Shown: positions 1 through 5,078 of the stretch, piece after piece
Position numbering within the stretch: position 1 is the first letter of the stretch
Layout of the letters: each line of letters opens with the position of its first letter
NCBI GenBank assembly: GCA_031284065.1
Contig: JAITAP010000191.1
Location: 1 to 11,476 of the forward strand
Source of the DNA: Prevotellaceae bacterium
Lineage (GTDB): Bacteria > Bacteroidota > Bacteroidia > Bacteroidales > UBA932
Direction: 5' to 3'
DNA length: 11,476 nucleotides
Notes under the pieces: generated by a model
Told to the model about the DNA's origin: nothing
What the model saw: only the letters and a program-made list of their open reading frames with translations
Database searches by the model: none
Program-made: the position numbers and the translations under genes

Positions 1-115
1 TTTCAGCCCTTCAAGCAGAGGATAATTGTAATTGTTTATTGGAAGTTACATATTACCCTGAGGGCAATCGTAGAGTTTGACCGGACGTGCACAAAATCGT
101 ACGGAACAAAATATA

Positions 116-209
116 GCCTCTAAACGTTTATTTCCACCGAAACGGGGCAATGGTCGGAGTGAACGGCCGACGGGTGTATCTCTGCGCTTTGGAGCGACGC
201 TCTGAGCGA
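116..209 (-). pseudogene. 3'-terminal fragment of xth (exonuclease III), duplicated
   Basis: These 94 bases are identical to 2509-2602, the end of the intact xth gene. Read on the minus strand they encode the last 29 residues (S227 to V255, including the catalytic Asp-His of the SDHCPVSVEI segment), the TAG stop and four bases beyond it. Nothing of xth continues to the right of 209, so this is a broken-off tail. Outside the exact match the left flank (about 50-115) still resembles the region downstream of the intact gene (about 2433-2508): both carry GGGCAATCG and a GGAC...CAAAATC-TAC pattern, but with many changes. I infer a recombination or integration boundary inside the end of xth. The fragment cannot be functional as an enzyme. 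Confidence 0.88.
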
Positions 210-234
210 TGGGAATATTATTAAAAGTTTATTC

Positions 235-242
235 AGAGGAGG
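235..242 (+). promoter_or_regulatory. strong Shine-Dalgarno sequence of the 37-aa ORF
   Basis: AGAGGAGG lies 7 bases before the ATG at 250. It is a near-ideal ribosome-binding site. None of the other genes in the window has one this strong, as expected for Bacteroidota, so it both supports the tiny ORF and marks it as unlike its neighbours. Confidence 0.75.
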
Positions 243-249
243 ACTAATT

Positions 250-363
250 ATGATTTCAGCGTACATTATGATGGTGGTTGCCGCGTTTAGCGTTGGCTTT
301 GGTATTTACGGGTACTTTGCTTTGAAGGCAGAAAAAAAATTATCAAACAAGGCAAATCCGTAA
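250..363 (+). CDS. 37-aa single-pass membrane peptide, unrecognised
   Basis: The ORF runs from ATG at 250 to TAA at 361-363 and encodes 37 residues beginning MISAYIMMVVAAFSVGFG. Residues 2-25 form one hydrophobic segment, followed by a short basic tail (KAEKKLSNK), so the product probably spans the inner membrane once with the tail in the cytoplasm. The case for a real gene is the strong AGAGGAGG site 7 bases upstream and the hydrophobic-then-basic pattern. I cannot assign a family. The SA-x-IMM start and length loosely recall small accessory subunits of membrane transporters such as the MetS type, but this is a weak resemblance and no transporter gene is nearby. It lies between the xth fragment and the DUF3667 fragment, so it may be stranded debris of a lost operon. 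A type I toxin-like peptide is another possibility. Confidence 0.55.
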   Translation: MISAYIMMVVAAFSVGFGIYGYFALKAEKKLSNKANP

Positions 364-400
364 GGGCAAACTGCGTGCGTAAAACCTGCAATTACGAATT

Positions 401-431
401 TTTGATTGCACGAACAGAATCTGTACCTTTG
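401..431 (+). promoter_or_regulatory. Bacteroidota-type promoter of the DUF3667 fragment
   Basis: TTTG at 401-404, a 19-base spacer and TACCTTTG at 424-431 match the -33/-7 consensus exactly (TTTG-N19-21-TAnnTTTG). The ATG follows 16 bases after the -7 box. The promoter looks intact although the gene it serves is truncated, so a short transcript running antisense into the end of the methyltransferase gene is likely. Confidence 0.75.
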
Positions 432-447
432 AGGAATAATTTCTACT

Positions 448-600
448 ATGAACTGCCTTAACTGTAACACCGAGTTAACCGATAAATATTGCCCGCATTG
501 CGGACAAAAGGCATCTACGCATCGGTTTTCTTTGAAGTTTTTATTTATCGTTGACTTCTTACATAGTTTTTCTCATCTAAACAAACCTTTTTATTCTACT
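448..600 (+). pseudogene. 5' fragment of a DUF3667 zinc-ribbon membrane protein
   Basis: The ATG at 448 opens a reading frame whose first 50 or so residues fit the start of DUF3667 proteins. There is a zinc ribbon of two CxxC pairs (CLNC at 3-6, CPHC at 15-18) followed by GQKAS, then HRFSLKFLF and a HSFSHLNKPF segment like the FxHxDKGF of the family. Full-length members are a few hundred residues with several membrane helices. Here the frame runs into the antisense of the methyltransferase gene at about 590-605 and ends at 684 in unrelated low-complexity sequence. The exact break cannot be fixed by eye; the end given is approximate. No remaining part of the gene was found on the other side of the methyltransferase, so this looks like replacement or deletion, not a clean insertion. 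Confidence 0.72.
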
Positions 601-2120
601 CTCACCATTCCGTTCACCTTCAATTTTATCACCTCAAGCCCTTCAAGCCCGTCATTGTCCACCACTTTTACGGCAATATTGTGATATCCGGCTTTGAGCT
701 TGGCCTGTTGCTTGCCGTCCCTGTCTATAATGACCGATGCGCGGAACCCTTTTTCGGCGTTGTACGCAAAATCCCAGCTGTAAAATTCGATACCAACCTC
801 GCTTTGCCCGACGGCGATAAATTCTATTTCGTGAAAGCCTTTTGTGTCGCGCGACAACTCGTTTACTTCCACCGTGACTGCCGGCTTCTTTGCTACCGGT
901 ACGATTTTATCAACCGGAACGAGCTCTATAGTGACGCTTTCTTTCAGCTTAAGCCGTGCAGCTTCTTCCACCGCGCCCTTGCCGAACGAAAAGGCGATAA
1001 TGTATCCAACGGGCTTTTTCTCGGCTACATTTTTGGCAAAAAGTTTTTTGTCGCTGCGCTGAACGGCCGCAAAAAAGTTGTCAATCACGTTGCGTCCGAT
1101 ATTATCGCTACGCTTTACCTGTATCGGGGTATTGTCGGGCATTTTGCCGTCCAAGCCGAAGTCGCCGTGCTGCCTGGTGTTGCTTGTTCCTCCAAGCTGG
1201 TGAACAATCCAGCTCTCAAACTCAAAAGCATTGGCGTGGCGAAGCGTATCGTAATCGTATTTATGCAGCTGTAGCGCGTAGGAGTTGGCGTAAATACTTG
1301 TGAACAGATCTGTTTGCCGGTGCAGGCGCAGCTCGGCAACTTTTATGGCCTGTACGCTTTGGTCTATACCAATCCATTTTCTGTTGAGCTTGTCGGCTAC
1401 GGCAACCGTTGTACCGCCGCCGGCAAAAGGGTCGAGAACGACGTCGCCTTCGTTGCTGGCGCATTTGATGATACGTTCGAGCAGCTCTGTTGGTTTTTGG
1501 GTGGGGTACCCGATGCGCTCAGGGTCATTTGCGTTAAGCGCATTGATAAGCCACCAGTCTTCAGGTATTTTTCCCAAAGGATTTGGCTTATATACTTTAT
1601 CAGTCCCTTTGTGTTTTCCCCACATTGCGTCATCTTTTCGTCCCATACCTTCCGCCTGATAAGGTATTCTTATTGCATCAGCGTTAAAAATATGCTGCGG
1701 ACTTTTTCCATATCGAAAAATAGTATCATGTCTGCGCCCAAAATCCATTTTCGACGCTCCGCCTCCCCTATAACACCACACAATCTCATTTCTGAAATTG
1801 CTTGCCCCAAAAACCTTATCCAGAATTTCCACCCTGATATAGGCATTGGCGTGCCAATCGCAGTGCAGAAAGATACTCCCCGTGGGCTTCAACACGCGGT
1901 GCATTTCGACAACACGCTCTTTGAGCCATGTGATGTAGTGGTCAATACCGCCCGCCCAGCGGTCTCGAAAGCTGCGCACCTCGCCTTCGTCTCCCCAGAT
2001 TACTTCGTAATTCCGGTTGCTGAAAAACGGTGGGTCAAGGTAGATTAAATCTACCGTTTCGCTCTCCATCGCCTTAAGAATTTCGAAGTTATCGCCTAAT
2101 ATTAATTTGTTTACTGACAT
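591..2120 (-). CDS. DNA adenine methyltransferase fused to Mrr-like nuclease and Ig-like domain
   Basis: The 509-residue protein has three visible parts. Residues 1-270 are a beta-class amino methyltransferase: the catalytic DPPF (29-32) comes first, then PTQKP (206-210) and the AdoMet loop DPFAGGGTT (230-238). DPPF suggests N6-adenine methylation. Residues about 295-400 resemble the Mrr-type restriction nuclease fold, with GDFGLDG (319-325) followed by QVK (334-336), the D...QxK variant of the PD-(D/E)XK site. Residues about 415-505 look like a beta-sandwich of the PKD/Ig type, ending in an AVKVVDNDGLEG...LKV strand pattern. I infer a single-chain restriction-modification or methyl-directed enzyme; specificity is unknown. 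The start at 2120 sits 19 bases after a good -7 box. No separate nuclease or specificity subunit is nearby. The gene looks more AT-rich than the housekeeping genes to its right, consistent with transfer. Confidence 0.88.
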   Translation of the reverse strand: MSVNKLILGDNFEILKAMESETVDLIYLDPPFFSNRNYEVIWGDEGEVRSFRDRWAGGIDHYITWLKERVVEMHRVLKPTGSIFLHCDWHANAYIRVEILDKVFGASNFRNEIVWCYRGGGASKMDFGRRHDTIFRYGKSPQHIFNADAIRIPYQAEGMGRKDDAMWGKHKGTDKVYKPNPLGKIPEDWWLINALNANDPERIGYPTQKPTELLERIIKCASNEGDVVLDPFAGGGTTVAVADKLNRKWIGIDQSVQAIKVAELRLHRQTDLFTSIYANSYALQLHKYDYDTLRHANAFEFESWIVHQLGGTSNTRQHGDFGLDGKMPDNTPIQVKRSDNIGRNVIDNFFAAVQRSDKKLFAKNVAEKKPVGYIIAFSFGKGAVEEAARLKLKESVTIELVPVDKIVPVAKKPAVTVEVNELSRDTKGFHEIEFIAVGQSEVGIEFYSWDFAYNAEKGFRASVIIDRDGKQQAKLKAGYHNIAVKVVDNDGLEGLEVIKLKVNGMVRVE

Positions 2121-2139
2121 CGTACAAAAATATTTTTTG

Positions 2140-2170
2140 CAAAATTATATGAAATCCGGAGAATTGCAAG
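2140..2170 (-). promoter_or_regulatory. promoter of the methyltransferase gene
   Basis: On the minus strand CTTG (2167-2170), a 19-base spacer and TAATTTTG (2140-2147) match the Bacteroidota -33/-7 pattern with one mismatch in the -33 box. The predicted leader is very short, about a dozen bases, with no Shine-Dalgarno. Confidence 0.65.
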
Positions 2171-2340
2171 TGGGTGAAGTAATATTTCCGTAGCATTTCA
2201 AAAAAATTACCTTGAATTTTCTTTGCCCACTCAACAGCTAATCAACCACGCTTACGTGTTCTGCTCCGCCTATAGCTATGCTGCGCAAATATGTTATGCC
2301 GCATACAAAATACTACTTGGCGCGGTATCGCTTTACGGTT

Positions 2341-2448
2341 CCCCGCAGGGCTTTAAAAGCATCGCTATTTTCTATACAATCCCCTGCGGGCAATTGAAGA
2401 AAAAAAGACAGCTGTTTTTCTATTGATATTGCTGCCCCTGCGGGCAAT
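2341..2448. repeat. GC-rich palindromic repeats, CCCCTGCGGGCAAT type
   Basis: CCCCGCAGGG (2341-2350) is inverted relative to CCCCTGCGGG at 2381-2390, giving arms that can pair across about 30 bases. CCCCTGCGGGCAAT occurs again directly at 2435-2448, and a decayed relative, CCCTGAGGGCAATCG, lies near the left end of the window at about 56-70. Both full copies follow a TTTTCTAT-containing stretch. They look like an interspersed REP-like element downstream of xth; a role as a transcription stop is possible but the needed T run is not adjacent. Confidence 0.55.
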
Positions 2449-2508
2449 CGAGGCGGGGTCGGTTGGCGCGGACAATGCGCAAAATCATACCGTGCGAAGA
2501 ACAACAAC

Positions 2509-2602
2509 GCCTCTAAACGTTTATTTCCACCGAAACGGGGCAATGGTCGGAGTGAACGGCCGACGGGTGTATCTCTGCGCTTTGGAGCGACGCTCTGAGC
2601 GA
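2509..2602. repeat. 94-bp direct repeat, second copy (inside intact xth)
   Basis: This exact match to 116-209 lies in the same orientation about 2.4 kb away. It spans the last 29 codons of xth, its stop and four downstream bases. Identity stops abruptly at both edges. The two copies bracket the small membrane ORF, the DUF3667 fragment and the methyltransferase-nuclease gene. Confidence 0.95.
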
Positions 2603-3280
2603 CTCCGTGCACAGAAAGTAGTCGATGCGCCAGCCGAGATTCTTGCTGCGGGCGCCGGAGCGGAAGCTCCACCAGCTGTACTGCTCAGGCTCCCGGTTAA
2701 AAACGCGGAACGTATCCACAAAGCCCAGCGCCACAAAGCGGTCGAACCACGCGCGCTCTTCGGGCAAAAAGCCCGATACCGTTTCGTGCCTTTCGGGGTG
2801 GTTAATATCAATGGGCTTGTGGCAAATGTTGAGGTCGCCCGTGATGAGCAGGTTGGGCTTTTCGCGGCGCAGCGCAACGATGTACTTTGTAAAATCTTCC
2901 AGATAGCGCATTTTAAACGCCTGCCGCTCGTTGCCGGTGGCGCCCGACGGGAAGTAGGAGCACACGAGCGTGAACGCGCCGAAATCGGCGCGGATAACGC
3001 GCCCCTCGCGGTCGTAAGCGTCAACACCCATGCCGAATTGCACGTTGTCGGGTTTCGCCTTGCACAGCACCGCCGTGCCGCTATACCCTTTCTTTTCGGC
3101 AGAGTGCCAGTAGAGGTGTTCGTAGCCCAAGCTGCGAAATGCCGCCTCGTCAATTTGCTCGCGAACGGCCTTGAGCTCCTGAAAGCAAACAATATCGGCG
3201 TTGGCTCCCCCGAGCCATCCCGTCAGGTCTTTGCTCATGGCAGCCCTGACTCCGTTTACGTTGTACGAAATTAGCTTCAT
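2513..3280 (-). CDS. xth: exodeoxyribonuclease III (AP endonuclease)
   Basis: A 255-residue protein of the exonuclease-endonuclease-phosphatase fold, the usual length for the ExoA/XthA family. It cuts DNA at abasic sites and removes 3' blocking groups in base excision repair. The family motifs appear in order: NVNG (7-10), QELK (34-37) with the metal-binding Glu, CSYFP (107-111), GDLN (148-151) with catalytic Asp and Asn, GWRIDYFL (216-223) and SDHCPV (244-249) with the terminal Asp-His pair. The ATG at 3280 gives the standard MKLISYNVNG start. It is divergent from rsgA across 152 bases. I saw no convincing minus-strand promoter, though a hairpin lies in its leader. Its last 29 codons are duplicated at 116-209, so the gene end appears to be a recombination site while the gene itself remains intact. 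Confidence 0.97.
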   Translation of the reverse strand: MKLISYNVNGVRAAMSKDLTGWLGGANADIVCFQELKAVREQIDEAAFRSLGYEHLYWHSAEKKGYSGTAVLCKAKPDNVQFGMGVDAYDREGRVIRADFGAFTLVCSYFPSGATGNERQAFKMRYLEDFTKYIVALRREKPNLLITGDLNICHKPIDINHPERHETVSGFLPEERAWFDRFVALGFVDTFRVFNREPEQYSWWSFRSGARSKNLGWRIDYFLCTESLRASLQSAEIHPSAVHSDHCPVSVEINV

Positions 3281-3300
3281 AAAAAATAAAAATGCTCCTG

Positions 3301-3317
3301 CTCCGGAAAAACCGGAG
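3301..3317 (-). other. small hairpin in the xth leader
   Basis: CTCCGG, a five-A loop and CCGGAG form a perfect 6-bp stem, 20 bases before the xth start codon. On the xth transcript the loop would be UUUUU. It could influence translation or stability of the leader; alternatively it is a remnant of a terminator, but no T run follows it in either direction. Confidence 0.4.
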
Positions 3318-3381
3318 GCGGTGCGCTTAAGTGTAATTTTGCATACCTTTTTCCCGTCATTTCCCCTGTACGGCGCTATTT

Positions 3382-3414
3382 TTCGGCAGGATAGGCGAAT
3401 TTATGCTATCTTTG
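3382..3414 (+). promoter_or_regulatory. promoter of rsgA; decides its start codon
   Basis: TATCTTTG at 3407-3414 is an exact -7 box; the -33 is weak (TTCG at 3382-3385, 21-base spacer). Because the box overlaps the in-frame ATG at 3403, that codon lies before the likely transcription start and the ATG at 3433 is preferred. With CAAAGGTA at 3418-3425 the site forms a dyad around CGG; the second half would be a -7 box for the minus strand, though no minus -33 box is visible. Confidence 0.6.
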
Positions 3415-3432
3415 CGGCAAAGGTACAAATTT

Positions 3433-4362
3433 ATGGACAATAAAAAAATCGGCTTGGTGGTCAAAGCTGCCGGGAGCCTCTACACGGTGCGGGACAAGCT
3501 GTCCGGCGAGGCGTGCGAGTGCAGGATTCGCGGAAAGCTGCGGCTGAACGATGTGCGCACAACCAACCCGCTGGCGGTGGGCGACGCTGTGCGCTACGAG
3601 GCCGGCAACGCGCCGGTGGTAACGGCGCTGCTGCCCCGCCGTAACTACATCATCCGCCGGGCGGCGAACCTGTCGAAGGAGGCGCACGTGGTGGCGGCAA
3701 ACATTGACCAGGCTTTTCTGGTGATTACGGTTGATTTTCCGCGAACGAGCATGGAGTTTATCGACCGCTTCCTGGCGTCGGCGGAGGCGTACCAAATTCC
3801 GGTCAGCATTATCGTAAACAAGGCAGACCTGTACGATGAGGAGCGTCTGCAAGCGGCGGCGCAGCTGGCGGAAGCTTACGGCGCAATTGGCTACCAAACG
3901 CTGAAAACGTCTATTAAAGTAAAAAATGATATAACGCTTATAAGGTCATTGCTGACGAATAAAATAACGCTATTTTCCGGCAACTCCGGCGTGGGCAAGT
4001 CCAGCTTGATAAACGCGCTGAACCCCCAGCTTGGGCTGCGCGTTGGCGAGATTTCGGAGTACCACAACAAGGGGCGGCACACTACCACTTTTTCCGAAAT
4101 GCTGGAGGTGGAAAAAGGCAGCTACGTGATTGATACGCCCGGAATAAAAGGTTTTGGCTTGGTGGATATTGACCGGAATGAGCTGTCGCACTACTTTCCC
4201 GAAATTTTTGCCGCCTCGCGGGGGTGCAGGTTTAACGGCTGCACGCACGTGCACGAGCCGGAGTGCGCTGTGCGGCAGTCCGCAGAGAGCGGCGGCATTA
4301 GCCAAAGCCGCTACGTCAGCTACCTCAAGATGCTGGAGGACGATGACAAGTACAGAAGGTAG
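3433..4362 (+). CDS. rsgA: ribosome small subunit-dependent GTPase RsgA
   Basis: A 309-residue circularly permuted GTPase that acts late in 30S ribosome maturation. An OB-fold region covers about residues 1-70. The GTPase motifs follow in permuted order: NKAD (129-132, G4), GNSGVGKS (183-190, G1) and DTPG (234-237, G3). A zinc-binding C-terminal region carries C265, C270, H272 and C278. Length and order match the family. A longer frame starts at 3403, but that ATG overlaps the -7 promoter box, and MDNKKIGLVV fits the family start better. The gene stands alone on the plus strand, divergent from xth and convergent with the small membrane protein gene. Base composition is GC-rich, like xth, the glycosyltransferase and the U32 gene. 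Confidence 0.97.
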   Translation: MDNKKIGLVVKAAGSLYTVRDKLSGEACECRIRGKLRLNDVRTTNPLAVGDAVRYEAGNAPVVTALLPRRNYIIRRAANLSKEAHVVAANIDQAFLVITVDFPRTSMEFIDRFLASAEAYQIPVSIIVNKADLYDEERLQAAAQLAEAYGAIGYQTLKTSIKVKNDITLIRSLLTNKITLFSGNSGVGKSSLINALNPQLGLRVGEISEYHNKGRHTTTFSEMLEVEKGSYVIDTPGIKGFGLVDIDRNELSHYFPEIFAASRGCRFNGCTHVHEPECAVRQSAESGGISQSRYVSYLKMLEDDDKYRR

Positions 4363-4374
4363 CGCTCCGGAGCG
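4363..4374. terminator. palindrome right after rsgA, possible terminator
   Basis: CGCTCCGGAGCG is a perfect 12-base palindrome starting directly after the rsgA TAG, in the 39-base gap between two convergent genes. The position suits a bidirectional stop, but it has no T run and no loop, so its role as an intrinsic terminator is doubtful. Confidence 0.3.
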
Positions 4375-4401
4375 TTGAAAGCGATAAATTGCTCCCCGTC
4401 C

Positions 4402-4809
4402 CTACAGCGCGAGCGGCGGCGGGGCGGCTTCCCGGCGCAGCTTTTTGGAAATGGACACAATGCTATCGACCACGTAAACGCTGTAGCCGCGCCACGGCAG
4501 GACGTGGTTGTACTCCTTGTAGTGCAGCTCTACCTCTTCGCCGCCGGCGTGCATGAGCCGCTCGGCAATTTTTTTGTCGGAAACGGAAAATTCAAACTCG
4601 TTGGAGCCCATTTTTCCGGAACCCTCCGAGCGAAACCCCTGCTGAATGAGCTTGCCTTCGTAGGTTTTAAAAATGTATCCCTTGTAAACCACGTAGTTGA
4701 GTTCGCCGTTTTTTACCCCTTCGCCAAACACAAAAAAGAACTTGAAGTAGATAAAAAGCGTCAACGCCAACAGTACCAAGAGCGTAACAATAACAATAAA
4801 CTTTTTCAT
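4402..4809 (-). CDS. small single-pass membrane protein of unknown function
   Basis: The preferred product has 135 residues from ATG 4809. A membrane segment (about residues 4-25, FIVIVTLLVLLALTLFIYF) is followed by VFGEGVKNGELNYVVYKGYIFKTYEG and later an EFEFSVSD and LHYKEY...LPWRGYSVYVVDS pattern. These match a Bacteroidota family of small anchored proteins often carried in databases under the erroneous name 6-phosphogluconate dehydrogenase; no dehydrogenase motifs are present and its function is unknown. The soluble part would face the periplasm. An in-frame ATG at 4818 is an equally close alternative. The frame stays open back to 5028, but that part contains the hairpin element and a -7 box, has no protein-like features, and is rejected as coding. 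The C-terminus (AAPPPLAL) is unremarkable. It lies 269 bases downstream of the glycosyltransferase on the same strand. Confidence 0.82.
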   Translation of the reverse strand: MKKFIVIVTLLVLLALTLFIYFKFFFVFGEGVKNGELNYVVYKGYIFKTYEGKLIQQGFRSEGSGKMGSNEFEFSVSDKKIAERLMHAGGEEVELHYKEYNHVLPWRGYSVYVVDSIVSISKKLRREAAPPPLAL

Positions 4810-4922
4810 AATGAGCATATTAGATAATTTAACTTGTATTTTTATGAAATATACCGGCAACAATAAATTCAAAGCCCGGCGGCAAACTTGCGGATTTCGG
4901 CAAGGCGTTTGCTCAACTTTTT

Positions 4923-4992
4923 GCGCTACTAAGGGTGGTTTTGGAAAATAGGGGTTTGCATCACCCTTAGTAGCGCCGGGTTCATCCCCCGG
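4923..4992. repeat. 15-bp perfect inverted repeat plus adjacent T-arm-like hairpin
   Basis: GCGCTACTAAGGGTG (4923-4937) and CACCCTTAGTAGCGC (4962-4976) are perfect complements separated by 24 bases. Directly adjoining is CCGGG-TTCATCC-CCCGG (4976-4992), a 5-bp stem with a 7-base loop. If transcription starts near the -7 box at 5026-5033, both would fold in a leader of about 200 bases before the small membrane protein. No T run follows in either direction, so an intrinsic terminator is unlikely. A short mobile repeat or a structured leader are the two readings. Confidence 0.7.
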
Positions 4993-5025
4993 TACATTCG
5001 CCCTTATTTTTTTACGCAACTTGCG

Positions 5026-5033
5026 CAAAGGTA
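5026..5033 (-). promoter_or_regulatory. -7 box upstream of the small membrane protein
   Basis: TACCTTTG on the minus strand matches the -7 consensus exactly, in the familiar TACCTTTGCGCAA context. No good -33 box is seen at the right distance. It would give the small protein its own transcript, separate from the glycosyltransferase, with a long leader carrying the hairpin element. Confidence 0.45.
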
Positions 5034-5078
5034 TTTCGGCAAGTTGTAATTTATTTGTTAGGCATTATATGAAAAAAC

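Larger units (their letters stand above)
2121..2512. other. 392-bp intergenic region between methyltransferase and xth
   Basis: Both flanking genes are on the minus strand, so this is the region downstream of xth and upstream of the methyltransferase. It holds the methyltransferase promoter at its left end and GC-rich palindromic repeats at 2341-2448. Around 2399-2422 an imperfect palindrome centred on ACAGCTGT is flanked by A and T runs and could act as a weak terminator for xth. An open frame at 2223-2426 has no start context or recognisable features and is not accepted as a gene. Confidence 0.6.

Noticed and set aside
1314..2048. Plus-strand open frame of 244 codons opposite the methyltransferase
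   Set aside because: It is antisense to a clear methyltransferase domain and has no promoter or recognisable motif.
2223..2426. 67-codon plus-strand frame in the xth downstream region
   Set aside because: It has no Shine-Dalgarno or convincing promoter, and it runs through the palindromic repeats.
2423..3274. Plus-strand open frame of 283 codons opposite xth
   Set aside because: It is antisense to a gene with all exonuclease III motifs, and its translation has no domain features; GC-rich codon bias opens such shadow frames.
3334..3341. Second plus-strand -7 box (TAATTTTG) upstream of rsgA
   Set aside because: It has no -33 partner at the right distance and would give a leader about 90 bases long; the box at 3407-3414 fits better.
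4976..4992. T-arm-like hairpin suggesting a tRNA
   Set aside because: The 5-bp stem and 7-base loop resemble a T arm, but no anticodon arm, D arm or acceptor stem can be fitted; the neighbouring sequence is the long inverted repeat.
4819..5028. N-terminal extension of the small membrane protein to ATG 5028
   Set aside because: The extension overlaps a -7 box and the hairpin element, and would place about 70 residues of non-homologous sequence before a normal membrane anchor.
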